Assembly (NCBI GenBank): GCA_008694505.1
Contig: VZDJ01000174.1
Location: 7,675,134 to 7,739,133 of the forward strand
Direction: 5' to 3'
Source of the DNA: Cyanoderma ruficeps
Lineage: Eukaryota; Chordata; Aves; Passeriformes; Timaliidae
Length of the DNA stretch: 64,000 nucleotides
The notes under the pieces are model-generated. The model was given only the letters and a program-made list of their open reading frames with translations. It was not told where the DNA came from and searched no databases. Positions 48,801 to 59,700 of the stretch are shown here, piece by piece. Position numbers and translations under genes: made by a program. Every line of letters begins with the position of its first letter. The stretch's first letter is position 1.

Positions 48801-51800
48801 TCCTTAATTAGGTGTGGGAATGGCAGCTGTAATGTCAGCTCCCTCCTTATGAAGGGATAGCTGTAATTATGGATGAAGGCATAGCTGTAATTATGGAAAA
48901 GATTGTAAATGTGTGCATGTCTGATGCTGGGGGGGGAGACCTGACATGAGATAAAATTAAGTTCTTAATGAGAAAGTCATTACCTGTGTTCATTCCAGGC
49001 ATCATTCTGGGTCATGGCTTCTTATTAGATTGTAAAATGGCAAGGAGAAAGTTCATTTCCTTCCAAACTAATGGTAAATTATATTATGTAATTAATATCT
49101 TTTACTTTGGGGGCAGGAGGGACAGGACGCAAGCAGAATTTGGACATGTAGAGGGAATAATCAGGGTCCCTGGAATTCCTGAGCCACTTCAGTGATACTT
49201 TTTGGTTATCTGTGAAAACACGAATCAGGTTTTGAGGCAGAACAGATCTGCTGACGTTGCTGTTTGCACTCCTCAGACTCGTTTCTTGGTTGTTTGCTTT
49301 TTTTCAGGAATCTTGTTTCTGACAAACAGGACTCTCTAGCACAATGTGCAGACTTCAGGACCAGTTTGCCATCCCAAGAAGCCATGCTGTGTTCTGGGCC
49401 CTTGGCTGTCATACAGGGACGCACATCAAAGTAAGCGCTTTGTGTCACCGGCACCTTTGGCTTTTGTCCTGTTCTTCATTCACATCCCTGAACCACTGAG
49501 TTACTTCTTGAAATGCCAACGGCTCTGAAGTGATCGGTCCTTCATGCTGTGGTTTTTTTAATCCTTTTCATGTTTAGAGTCTGTATCTCAGTGTTGTTGT
49601 GAGATTGTTTTGGGGGCAGGAAAGCATGCTCTAAATATAAACATTTTAAGGCTCCTCTTTATTGGATGGGTAAGGTATTGGACAAATCTGTTATACTTTT
49701 ATTAGCTGCATTTTTTACGTTTTGCATTTTAATTTTTAGTTTACCAGCTTTCTGGAGTAGGCCTACAATTTTTGAGTTAGTGCAGTTGGCCTCAAAGAAT
49801 TATTTAATAAATCTTTGAGAAAGTTGAGATATTAATCATCTAGTGAGTATTTTTAACATGTGAAAATATCACCAAGGAATTGTGTGAGCCAGAGCAGATT
49901 CCTGTAGGTAGCTTAATAGCCCATCCTCACTTAGATTTGAATTAGATTTCCCAGGCAGATTCCTTTGCTATTTCTGTCCTTCACATCCAAGTTTAGGTTT
50001 TTTCTGGAGAGAAACTGTGGAGTTGTTTGAATTTATTGCTGTTCTCTCAAGGGGAAAGGGAATTAGTTGTGAAAAACATTTGAAATATAAACAACGCTCT
50101 CTTTTTGAGAGAGAGAGACAATAACAGAATGAAAAAATCCCTTTTTGAAAAAGCTTCTAATAACCAGTTACTTTTTTCAAATTAGCTTTCTTATGACAGT
50201 GTTTATATGCAAGAAATCCTTTAAATGCTTTAACTTTGTATCTTGTGTGCCTTTAAAACATCAGTGTAGTATAGCTAGTGCTACAAAAAGATGTATTCCT
50301 TAAACTTGTATCTGATTTTATGGCACGTTAATCTTTTTGGTTTTGCAGTTCAGGAAGGCAAGCTGCAAGATTGTTCTCCATGCCTCATTTAGTGCAACAA
50401 GAAACAACACTTGCATACCTGGAGAACCAGATAGCAGCAGCACTTATGTTACAATCCAGTCACGAATATCACCACTGGCTCCTTATCTATGCACGGTACC
50501 TAGTTAATGAAGGTGAGACCTGCCAGGCTCTGGCATTTCTCTGCAGCTCTGCTGGGCCTCTGAAAAACACTCTGTTCATGCCATGTATATGTATGATTGC
50601 CCTTAACGTCCTTCTTTTAGCATTGGCTTCTGCTTTGCTTAAAACCAACCCAAATTGCATTTGCTTGTGCAGTGCTCAGTCCTCAGGAGTCCTGTTTTGA
50701 TGCAGTGACTGGGAACAGACCAAGGTCTGGGGGAGCAGTGCCACCTGCAGACTCCAGGAATGGCAGTTGCATTGTGGAAAAGCCCAGTTCTCTGTCAGGC
50801 ATTGTCTAGGTGTTGTCTGGCAGCAGCTACAGATGTTTCAGGGAAACCAGGAGCACTGTGTAAAATGCATAACCCTCCACAGCCAGCTGACAATTGCTGC
50901 CTGATGGGAGATGGAGGGGTTGCTCAGTCTCTGGCACTTTGTATCCAAGCACATAAAATTACTGAGAATTCGCTTGTATTGCTTGCACTTTATTCTTTTT
51001 TTACATTCTAAAATTCCAACTGCCTCTACTAGTGAATTCCACGTGTTAAATTCTGTGAGAAAAGAAACACACAAGGAAGGTTCTTTGTGTCTGTTTTATA
51101 TTTGAATACACTTTATCTCTATGCTATTATGTTAAACAAGGTTGACCAACTGACTTTATACTTCTTGGATTGTAAAGATCTCTGTTGCGTCTCTGCCTGT
51201 CTGCATTCATAATTTAGTAGTTCCCTTTGTATTAATTCAGCCTTAGTCCTCACCTTGCATAATCATTCTGCACAGAGGGAAATGAAATGGTTCACATTAC
51301 GCCACCTAATAGGTGTTGGCAGAATTAAAATCAAACTCATTAATTCTTGCCCTTTGACCCTTATCTTATTTAACAAGAGAGCTTGTTGAACTGCATGTGG
51401 TTCTCTCTGTCCTCCCCAGTTAAATTAAAATATTCACCTTGGGTCATATGTTCAAGAGATGGTTGTACTTTTAAAAGCCTTCACTAATTGGGAACCTCTC
51501 TTGGAACTGGGTTCCTCTGACACCTCCAAATGTTGCTGCCATGGATGGATGTCACAAAAACTGCTTTGCCAGATGTGTATTGCTGCTTCACTACTTTTCT
51601 AGAGCTGCTGAACTTTGAAAATTGCACCTCCTATTATTGACCCTTTATTAAGATTATTTCCACATCTACTGAATTATAATCCATTAAAATACTCGATCTA
51701 ATATATGTTAATTGGCAAGTTACTCTTGAATAGACTTTGTTTCTTGCAAGGGAATTCCCCCTCTGATTTTTGGGTAGATAAAGGTAGCCTGGAAACTGTG

Positions 51801-52905
51801 TGTGGTTTTATTAAAGGTGTCTTGGTTTTTTAAAAGCTGGTATGTTTGTGTGGGAGGGGAGAGTGAGGCTGAGATCAGGACAGCTCTTAAAACAAGCTTC
51901 TCTTTAACAAGAAAAACTTCAGACTTCAGTTTTTCTCCCTGTTGTAGATCATCTTTAGTAGTGGGTTTGGTTTTGAGAACCTTAAATAAGATGCTTCAGA
52001 GCTCTAAAAATCATCTTATATTTCCAAAGAATTGTTCTAAGAATAGTAATATAACTTTTCAGAAATCAATGTTTTGGGCTTTATTTTATTCCAGATACCT
52101 GTAATTCTTCCCTGAATGTTGTTTGCTACTTTGTGGAGTGGTTATATGTAGTGAAACGCTGTCAAATCTGATTTTATTTCTGACTATCTCCAGGGTTTGA
52201 ATATCGTTTGCGAGAATTATGCAAGGATTTACTGGGTCCAGTCCATTACTCAGCTGGAAGTCAGTGGGAATCAACAGTTATGGTAAGTCCTGATAATAGT
52301 TTAATGAAGAACAAGGAACAGTTTCCCATAAAAATTACAGGGTATTATCCTTTCTATACTCGGCTCTGATCACATAAGGAGGCTTTCTCCCATGGCACTG
52401 AGATTTATTCCATGTGAAACCACAGGCAAATTCTTGTTGCCCCAGTGTGAGCTCTGGTGCTGTGTTGAGTATCACAGAGATAAAGGAGAGTTGCATTTTC
52501 AGCTCTCCACATTGTTCAGACAGCAGCTTTGAAACAGGGACATGCCAAAGACATCTCTTCTCTCTCAGAACACAGCCTGGAGTCTGGAACTGCAGAGGCT
52601 GCTCCAGCTTCATGAGCGTGTAAATGTAAAGACAGTTTTTATTCTGGGAGTCATGGAAGCAGAGTTTGAACATAAAGTACACAGCTCTCTCTAGGCAGGA
52701 AAAAGGGCATCAATCTTAGAGAGCTCTGTGGAACATGTTAATGATAACAAATAATAGATTCTGATGATGCTGTTGTGTTTCTGTGCAGGGTTTACGGAAG
52801 AGAGAACTATTGAAAGAGCTTCTTCCTGTTATTGGACAGAACCTCCGCTTCCAGAGGCTTTTCACAGAGTATCAAGAGCAGCTGGACATCTTGAGAGACA
52901 AATAG
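21296..52905 (+). CDS. HIRA: HIRA, histone H3.3 chaperone, 25 exons
   Basis: HIRA with UBN1, CABIN1 and ASF1A deposits H3.3 independently of replication. Exons: 21296-21332, 28163-28225, 28980-29090, 29892-29982, 30484-30578, 31249-31344, 32156-32316, 33228-33395, 33920-34033, 35552-35622, 37575-37680, 38249-38470, 39081-39166, 39613-39807, 41157-41327, 43293-43497, 44252-44356, 45165-45313, 46041-46202, 46985-47043, 48016-48121, 49308-49430, 50349-50512, 52194-52282, 52789-52905. Total 3066 nt, 1021 aa (human 1017); all phases close. Residues 1 to about 370 are the WD40 propeller (GGDDKLIMVWKR, SCSVDNTVVIWN, SQADDRSLKVWR). A cysteine cluster CPYCCC lies at 295-300. The ASF1-binding B domain with RRRITPL is at 460-466. 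A GRPRK AT-hook-like basic patch is at 648-652. The conserved C domain runs from about 600 to the end (EQLDILRDK). Exon 16 has a duplicated acceptor. Secure. Confidence 0.98.
21336..21405 (+). repeat. 25-bp minisatellite at the start of HIRA intron 1
   Basis: About 2.7 GC-rich units with a 25-bp period begin four bases into intron 1. The core GCAGCAGGTGCCGCG occurs at 21348 and 21373, and a shortened third unit carries GCAGGTGCGG at about 21398. Each unit brings a CAGGTG E-box, which also resembles a splice donor (CAG|GTG). Confidence 0.75.
21406..28162 (+). other. HIRA intron 1, remainder
   Basis: Intron 1 spans 21333-28162 (6830 bp), the largest intron of the gene here. After the CpG island (to about 21800) it is AT-rich single-copy sequence. 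Two patches stand out: a MIR-like stretch at about 23020-23130 and a CpG-dotted segment at about 23190-23285. I see no exon of another gene on either strand. Confidence 0.55.
23020..23130 (+). repeat. Possible ancient MIR-type SINE remnant
   Basis: The order CTGACCTTTGAGG, GGCCAAGGCACTTTG, CGTGCAAAAC and TTGTGAGG loosely follows the MIR core (GACCTTGGGCAAGTCACTT ... TGTAAAATG ... TTGTGAGG). The copy is badly decayed, and chance similarity is possible. Confidence 0.3.
28226..37574 (+). other. HIRA introns 2-10, general content
   Basis: Introns of 0.5-1.9 kb separate the WD40 exons; the largest are intron 9 (34034-35551) and intron 10 (35623-37574). They are AT-rich, with ordinary donors and acceptors. 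I see no repeats of clear family, no RNA gene and no coding potential on either strand. Confidence 0.55.
40380..40465 (+). repeat. Unclassified element resembling an RTE-type retrotransposon 3' tail
   Basis: Within HIRA intron 14 lies CCATCAAATTCGGTTGAAAT followed by TGGCCACAGATTC, then AATGAGCGGGCGGAC. Its wording (AAATTCGGTTGAAATTGG then a CGG/GACAGATG-rich end) resembles the 3' ends of RTE-clade LINEs, and its CpG content differs from the surrounding intron. No coding part is present. Assignment is from memory of family features only. Confidence 0.25.
42301..42785 (+). repeat. CR1 LINE 3' end (5'-truncated)
   Basis: Inside HIRA intron 15. The segment contains GGACCTGTTGGAGCAAGTCC, GAAGACAGGCTGAGAG, GGAACAGGTTGCCCAGAGA, CCCTGGAAGTGTTCAAGGCC and GGCCTAGTGGAAAGTGTCCC in the order of avian CR1 3' sequences. 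It ends in degenerate TTTTGTGATTCCA repeats corresponding to the CR1 ATTCTATGATTCT tail. It has lost all coding capacity. The element supports an avian origin of the window. Confidence 0.92.
43265..43294 (+). other. HIRA: Tandemly duplicated splice acceptor of HIRA exon 16
   Basis: Two copies of a 15-bp unit (nine T, ACAG, AC) stand in a row: ACAG at 43274-43277 and at 43289-43292. The distal acceptor gives the conserved exon start at 43293 (R|LKDQNLIKD). The proximal one would start the exon at 43278 and add exactly 15 nt, five residues LFFYR, without a stop or frame change, between R596 and L597. Both acceptors have equivalent T tracts. Confidence 0.85.
46833..46850. other. Assembly gap (18 N) within a poly-A run
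   Basis: Eighteen undetermined bases are flanked by A-runs in HIRA intron 19 (46203-46984). It is most likely an unresolved homopolymer; no exon is affected. Confidence 0.95.
47044..52788 (+). other. HIRA introns 20-24, general content
   Basis: Introns at 47044-48015, 48122-49307, 49431-50348, 50513-52193 and 52283-52788 are AT-rich and unremarkable. Intron 21 contains a 24-bp tandem duplication with ATAGCTGTAATTATGGA (48848-48895), and intron 22 a short GA run near 50109. No other gene is seen. Confidence 0.55.
48848..48895 (+). repeat. 24-bp tandem duplication in HIRA intron 21
   Basis: ATAGCTGTAATTATGGA occurs at 48857 and 48881, embedded in a 24-bp period (GATGAAGGCATAGCTG...). Each copy contains a TAATTA homeodomain-type core. 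Function, if any, is unknown. Confidence 0.7.
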
Positions 52906-53665
52906 CAAGTCCCCAGATTTTCCCTGTGGGGCCTGGTCCGAGAGAAACTGCTGAACAGCATTAACCAGAGACAAAAGAGCAGCGAGAGCCCGGCCAGTGG
53001 GGACACTCCTGGAGAAGGGCTGTGCTGCAGAGGTCCCAGCGGATTCCTGGAAATGCTGAGTGGAGGAGCTCGACAGTTTCCCAAGTGAAACTTAACCATT
53101 GAAGCTGTGACCTCTGTTTCTCTGGAAAGTCATGGATATGTACTTCAGGGGGATCCTTTTGGATCTGGATCTCATTTAATATTAAAACTAGCTGAGAACT
53201 GTTTGTGCGGTTTCTTGGATGTCCTGTGAAAAGCACAGTACTTCAGAGTACACTGAACAGCATATTTAACCCTGTTTAGGGGTTTTTGCCTGAGGGTTTA
53301 TTGAGGCTCAACACTATATTGAATTAGATGAATGAGCCACGTAAAAAGAAATTTCATAAATATTAAGGTATTATGCAGCCAATAGACTCTTTCCTGTGAA
53401 TATAATAATAATAAGAGGCTGTTCTAACACATGGACTATTTTTGTACTAGAATTTGCTAACTTGTAATAAGGAATTTTATTTGGCCAATAATCAGGCTGT
53501 CACTACAAAGTCATCTTGTAGGAGTTTAATTTCAAAGGCTATGTTTCAAAGTAATTCTACCAAATTAACATGTCATCATCAGGTTTTTAATTTTTCAATG
53601 TTTGTAAAAGGCATTTTGAGGGGAGGGGGAGGGATACAATGGGGTGGCTCTTTTTGTAAGTACAA

Positions 53666-53671
53666 AATAAA
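53666..53671 (+). terminator. HIRA polyadenylation signal
   Basis: AATAAA lies 761 nt after the stop codon, followed by AGAACATTGCATTGG and a genomic A-run at about 53690-53700. The 3' UTR would be 52906 to about 53690. It is the first canonical signal after the stop. Confidence 0.65.
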
Positions 53672-53699
53672 AGAACATTGCATTGGTTTAAAAAAAAAA

Positions 53700-55030
53700 C
53701 AAAAAGCAAAAACATGGTCTTGAATTATTACAAAGGGCACAGGCATCTCCAGGAATGTCAACACAGGCTGAATCACGGTAAGGTGTCTGGAAATAAATAA
53801 TTCTGTCTGGCTGATCTTTCCTCTGACAGTGTAATCAGACAAGTGCTGCTGATGTCTGTGGGCAGCTACAGCGTTTTCCTCCAGAGCCCCATCTGAGCAG
53901 GGAGAGGAGCTGTGTGGGAATGCTCATCATCTCACACAGAGCCAAACAGGCTCCCCTCACCCCTGATCACAGTGTCTGCACTGCAGCAAGGAAGGAGCTT
54001 TCTGCACTTATGGTTCCTTGTGGAGTGCTTTGGAATTCCACTGAAAACAAATCAAATTGTTTTCTTTTCCCAGAGTGTACTTGGTGCTGGGAAAGGAGCA
54101 AGTGAAGGTGTTGGTTCTTTGCAGGCCCTGCTATTTGGGTGTGCCTCGATGCCTTGCTTTGAAATGTTTTTGAGTAAGAGAATTGAAATGATTAAGTGTA
54201 TTTAAACCCTTGTAAAAGAGCAGTTTCTCCCCTAAACATCAAACAAACAATATCCTTCACCCTCAGCCAGGACCTCAGCTGTGCTGCTGTGGCCAGAGTC
54301 TGATAGTGAGAACCAGTTGTAATGTAAATAATTCATATGCTGTTGCCAATTAGACTACAGTCATGGGAACAAGTATTGTGTTCTTCAGAGAACTGTAACA
54401 ACATAGAAACATGGACTTTCAGAAATTGTTTAAGTTGTGCTCACCTGGTACTCACAGATGCAGTCAAGGACCAACTGATGGGATTGAAACAAGAGCTGAA
54501 CATTTTCTGGGGACGAGCCTGGTGCAGTCAGTGGGACTCTGGCTATCCACTTCCATGGACATCACTCCAGTGGCTCTGTGTAGGCAGCTGCTAGGGTGAT
54601 GGTTTAGTGAGAAAAGAAAAAAGGAGATTGAATGGATTTGGAGGTGTTTGATAAGTGAAAGCTCCAGGACAACTGGCTGTTTCGTCCTGCTAAAGACAAG
54701 GGATCTGGGCTCAGACCATCCTCTGTTCAGCCTCCTGTTGTTCATGCCAGTCTTGTAATGAAGGCTCTTTAATGGGATTTAAAGGTAATTAGCTAAGGGC
54801 CAGGCAATTCTTTGTGGTTAAGTCTTTGAAGAAACACCGAAATACTTTTCGTGAAGAGCTGCATCCATATTAAGACACCCAGCTAGGTTTTTCCACACAC
54901 TTTTTCTTGGGGGGTTCTGTCACTGCCCAACACTAGGAATACAAAGATTTTAAATTCCAGGCAAGAAAACATTTTCAGTGAAGCGGAAGGCCTGGCAGGC
55001 TGCTCTGAGGCCCCACCAGCCGTCAGGAGT
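53700..55030. other. HIRA-PPIL2 intergenic region
   Basis: About 1.3 kb between the HIRA 3' end and the PPIL2 CpG island. AT-rich, with short open frames only and no recognised repeat or RNA gene. It holds the junction that separates the 22q11.2-type block from PPIL2. Confidence 0.55.
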
Positions 55031-55510
55031 GTGAACATCCCCGCCTTTCGCGGCCTGTTCCCGCGGGCCGGCGCGGCCCCGGAACGCTCCTGCCGCCGCC
55101 GCTGTTTCCGCGGCGCGGCCGTTCGCCGCCGCACCCGGCGGAAGGCGCGGGCGGGCCTGAGGCGCAGCGCGGGCCGGGCAGGCCGAGCCGCCGCCATGGG
55201 CAAGCGACAGCACCAGAAGGATAAAATGTGAGCGGGGGGCGCGGGGAGGGCGCCGGGCTGTGCGGGGCCGTGTCTGTGCTGTGCCTCAGTGACCCCCCTG
55301 TCTCGCAGGTACATCACGTGCGCCGAGTACACGCAGTTCTACGGCGGCAAGAAAGCAGGTAAGGGGGGACGGGCCCTTCCCTCAGATCCCCGGGGCAGCG
55401 GGCGCTGAGCTGCGACCCCCGGGCTGCGGCCTGAGCCCGCGGGACTGCTCGGAAATGCCGCGCTCCGGGCCGGATGAGCGTCCCCGCCCTCCGCCGGGTC
55501 TGTGCCCGCT
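55031..55510. promoter_or_regulatory. PPIL2 CpG-island promoter
   Basis: GC- and CpG-rich, TATA-less sequence surrounds PPIL2 exons 1 and 2. It includes a CGGCGGAAGGCG ETS-type site (about 55136-55147) shortly before the start codon at 55196. No divergent partner gene was found on the other strand, so this promoter appears to serve PPIL2 alone. Confidence 0.7.
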
Positions 55511-56713
55511 GCTGGGGCAGAGCCTGAGCGTTCATTACCACATTTAAACTCAGCGCTCTCCGTTTGTCACAGCTCTGTTTTGGTCTTTTTCCGGCAGTGT
55601 AATTTCAGTTCAGAAATTTTACTTACAGTTTCGCAAGCTTTAGGGTATTTATCCTTGTCATCACTAACTTGCCACCGTTTATGTAGCAATATGTAACTTT
55701 CAAATGTTTCTTTGTTACCGAGAATACCATGTATTTATTAAAATCCGTTGTGTGGGTCTTCTTTTTCCATAAACAGACCTTCCACGAACCAATTTTAGAC
55801 GCTTATCATTTGATCACTGCAGGTAAGACAGCAAATTTACATTATCATTATTTAATGACATGTCTGTTAGGCTGCTGACCCTGAACTAAAGCCATATTCT
55901 TTTGAGGTAGTTACTTTCATTGACTTATGCCTGCTGTGCCACTAGTGTGGCAAGAAAAAGTTGAATAAGAACTGAAACAGAGTCTGCATAGCCCATGATC
56001 AGTGTCTGCAGAGGTTGGAGCTGATGGCTGAAAGGATATACAAGTGATGAAATAATGCAGAACAGTTACTGTGTACATCCCAGTCTTTCAAATCTGTGTC
56101 ATCAGGGCTCAGATCTCCTTGTCCCTGCTCAGAATGTGCTTGGCCAGTCACTCATCTTGCTAAAATAGAGATTAAGGTAGATTGGAGAATATTTCTGCTA
56201 TTTTTTTTGATCTGTTTAGAGTTTACTGCTTGAAGTGCAGGAGTGAAGGAAGAGGGTTGGTAGAAGTGGGTTAGAAATCCTTGTAAATTGGGCAGTTCAG
56301 GAAGTTGCCTTCCATGCCTATGAGCTAACAGCTGCCAGGATTATGGAATCCCCCCTGACAAGGGATGCTGAATGTGATTGCCAGTTACATTGTGATTTCC
56401 AGCTGGTTTTGCTAACAAGATTGTGTTCTCTTTTTTAGTTTGTCTCTGCAGCCGTTTGAATACCCAGTTTGCACACCAGATGGAACAGTCTTTGACATCC
56501 TGTAAGTTCCTGTCTGTATTAACTTTACTTTTGTGGTGTTGAGCTGGTCGCAGCTGTGTAATCATCGTTTGGTCTTAGCAAGTTGGCCAAACCAGTCATG
56601 GCCATCAGTGGAGGTTTCTGATGGTGCTTGTCATTAATTACTTTATCCCTTCTCTTTTCAGGAGCATTGTACCTTGGATAAAGAAATATGGAACCAATCC
56701 AATCACGGGAGAA
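55196..56713 (+). CDS. PPIL2: PPIL2 (CYC4/Cyp60), U-box cyclophilin, 5' part only
   Basis: PPIL2 is a nuclear cyclophilin-family protein with a U-box, associated with spliceosomes and with ubiquitin ligase activity. Five exons (55196-55227, 55309-55358, 55777-55822, 56439-56501, 56662-56713) give 243 nt, 81 codons, with closing phases. The start MGKRQHQKDKMYITCAEYTQ is nearly the human protein, and the ATG sits in CCGCCATGG. Then come RTNFRRLSFDHCSLSLQPFE and the U-box start PVCTPDGTVFDILSIVPWIK. The frame stops at an ordinary donor after TNPITGE. The remaining U-box, middle and cyclophilin domain lie beyond the window. Human PPIL2 is about 520 aa. Confidence 0.96.
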
Positions 56714-59700
56714 GTAAGTAATGATGGCTGGATTCAGATCATGGCTTTGCTTTCTTTGTGCTCAGTTTTTAATTTAATGTGCTAGAGAAACAAATGCCTT
56801 AGTGAAAGTAGAAGTTGAATGGGAGTTCAGTTTTGTAGATGCGTGGAAGAAAAGAGAGCATTACCTCTATTTATTTTTTGTAATATAATTGTAAATAGAG
56901 CAGAGGTGAGTGGTTCATTTGTATCAGCTCCCAGGGTATCTGGCCTGCCCTCCAGCTGTGGCATTATGAACATCTGTACAGAAGGAAATACAAGCTGTTG
57001 TTAGTGCTGGTGCTGCCCAGGAAGCCTGACTGGTCATTGATGGAAAAGACTCTACTGCTGCCTCCTATAAGCAGCGTTCTGGTCCCTACAGGGCAAGGGG
57101 CTGGCACCTCTCCATCTGGGATCAAACTTGCAGCAATGCTTCCTAACCCAAAGGATATTTGGCATCATGCAGATTAAAGAGATTAATAGGTGATATTATG
57201 AATAGTAGGTAAGCTAACATGACAAAATCTTTTGAGTTATCCTGACAGTATGTTTCAGAAAGCTTCTGTCACGATGGTTCACTGTGAGAGAAACCTTTGT
57301 GAGTTTCTCCCCCCCTTTCCTGCATAAATGATAGTAATGAAGGGATTACTTTCTTTAGCAGCGTGAAGTTTTAAGACACTGAATAAACATGAAGTACAGG
57401 AAATATTGCCCTGTTGGAATTATCTTCTTTTCTGATGTGTCAAAGTGCATTGCTTATGAGGACATAGAGGAAAACTTTAAGCAGAAACTGTTGCTTGAGC
57501 CGTGAGGTTTGTCCTTTCCCTCAGTGTGTGCAGTTGTTTTTCCAGGCGCTGGGTGGCAGCCATTGCCCAGGATTGGGGAGGTTTGCCGCTGGCTCTGGGC
57601 TGTGAGACGCCTGAAATACCTTCTGTTTGATTCAAGGCTTTCCCATCGGGCAGATACGAGCAAAAGCTAAATACAGATGCAACATTCCAAACTCTAAACA
57701 TGAGCAGCCTGTCTGAGACTTAATATATTCCTACAGGTGTGTTTGTGCAATGGTGAGATGAGTGAAGGTCTTTCTTCACACATGAAGAGGCCTGTGTGTT
57801 GTTGAGAAGGAATTACAGCTATTTCATTTGTTTTTGCCAGCCTCTCGCCACCTTGCTGCTCTCTGCATTGCTTGGGAGTTTTGGGGTGTTACCAGATCAA
57901 TTTTTTTCACTCAGAGCAGCTCATTGGGAACCATGATGTGGTTTAAAATTGCTTTGAGTAAATGCTAAGCAGGAAGTGCCTGACGGTGTTGTGTAATGGA
58001 GAGAGGGAGAGTGTGCAGAATGCACTGGGTGTACCATAAATGCTTGAATGAAGTTAGGCCTTGAGACCTGTTAGTTTACCAGACTTGTGTTTCTGTAGTT
58101 GATCTGCAGTGCTTTTCCAGCTCTCCTCATTGTGCATCCCTCTCTTTTCCTCTGTATGACTGTCTGGGGAGCCTTTTCTTCCCTCCTCTTGGTGCTGTAC
58201 AGCTCTCTCCTCCACAGAACTAAGGTGTTCCAGATCAACTGGAAGAAGAAGGAGACATTTGTTCTCTAGAATAGCACACAGCCCTGCTGAAACCAGCCCT
58301 GTGGAGCTCTAAGCTGAAGAGTGGGGTTGAAAGAAGGATTGTAATTTAGGCTTTGTTTCCCAGAGGGGTAGCTCAGGTTTTTGGAAGAGGAGGGTGGCAT
58401 TGGGCAGGAATGGGATAGGAGTGCTGGGATAAGGCAGAGTACATGGCAGAGGAAGTCCACAAATTGAGCTTGTGCATCTCTGGACTGTTCTGTCCTCTGC
58501 TGAATCTGTCACTGTGTGTGCACCCTCTGTTCATGGAAACCAGAAAGTTTTGTAATGAATTGGTGACTTAGAGAAACTCAGGACTCTGGGGTTGTTTAGA
58601 AAGGAATTGAGGCAGGTTGGCAGCAGTGCCATGTTGTGTACACTAACTTATGGAATTACTTTGCACAGGTTGGTGATGAGGCTCTAGAGAATTTTTCCAT
58701 TTGTTTGTCTTGAAGTAAAAATTAGTAATGAAACCCTTTGTGGCTTGTACTTCTCTGATTGTGGTTTGCTACAGGACAAATGCTTTAAAGAAGTCAATAG
58801 ACTACTTGGAAATGGGGTGTTAATGGTGCACTCTTGGCACTCACTAGTTCTGTCTAGCTGTCTTATTTCTGAAGTGGACCCCTCAGTGGAGAACTGGAGA
58901 GCCTTGCAGTCATTAATGTATTTATCATTGCTGTGCTCTGGGGGATAGGACTGTGCTAGTCTTTTATTAATTGGATGTCTGTGAACTGATCTACAAGGGA
59001 CTTCTCTGACTCTTCTGAATCCTAAACTATTAGACTAGCCTCTGTTTTTAAAGAAATGCTGCAATGCAAATCACTGTTGACCTTTGTCTAGAATTTACCA
59101 TGAGCTATTCTAGAAAGCAATTTTAGATTTATTCCCCTCTCCAACAATGCATTGTGGTACAAAATGTAGCTTGTTTTACTGCTACACCAATCATTTTGGA
59201 AGAAGAGTGCATTTCTCACAGCTGAACTACAGTCTGTCAGTTGGCATTGTCTCACTTTTTTTGTCAGCTTTGTCAGGACACTGCCCTGGCTTGTCCTTAT
59301 GCTAAAATTGCAAAAAATAAAGCAGAAAGTGATAGTTAGCTCATTCCTTTTTACTGACAGCAGCACTTTGGCTTCTTGGGCTCGCAGAGAGTTGCAGGCT
59401 TGCCAGGATGTTTCATGTGGTGACGTTCTGACAGCCTGACCGGCGTGTCCGTACGAGGCGGCCAGCTGGGCTCAGGACACCTGATTCAAGGAGTGAGATT
59501 GGCCAGAGCATGTCTGGTTGGTTGGAATCTCAAATACGAACAGATGATAGATCAGCGTGCCTTTTGACAGGAATTTCAAGGAAATTGCGGGGTTTTTTAG
59601 TTGCGTGGATATGTTCCATGTGGGCTGAGCTATTTTTCCTCCTGTGCATTGTAATGTGTCTGATGTCAATACCTATTTTTTCCACTCTGGTTCAGTGACA

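Noticed and set aside
53690..53715. A-rich run after HIRA as a possible retroposed tail
   Set aside because: It follows the HIRA AATAAA by about 20 bases and is better read as the genomic sequence at the cleavage region; no target-site duplication is seen.
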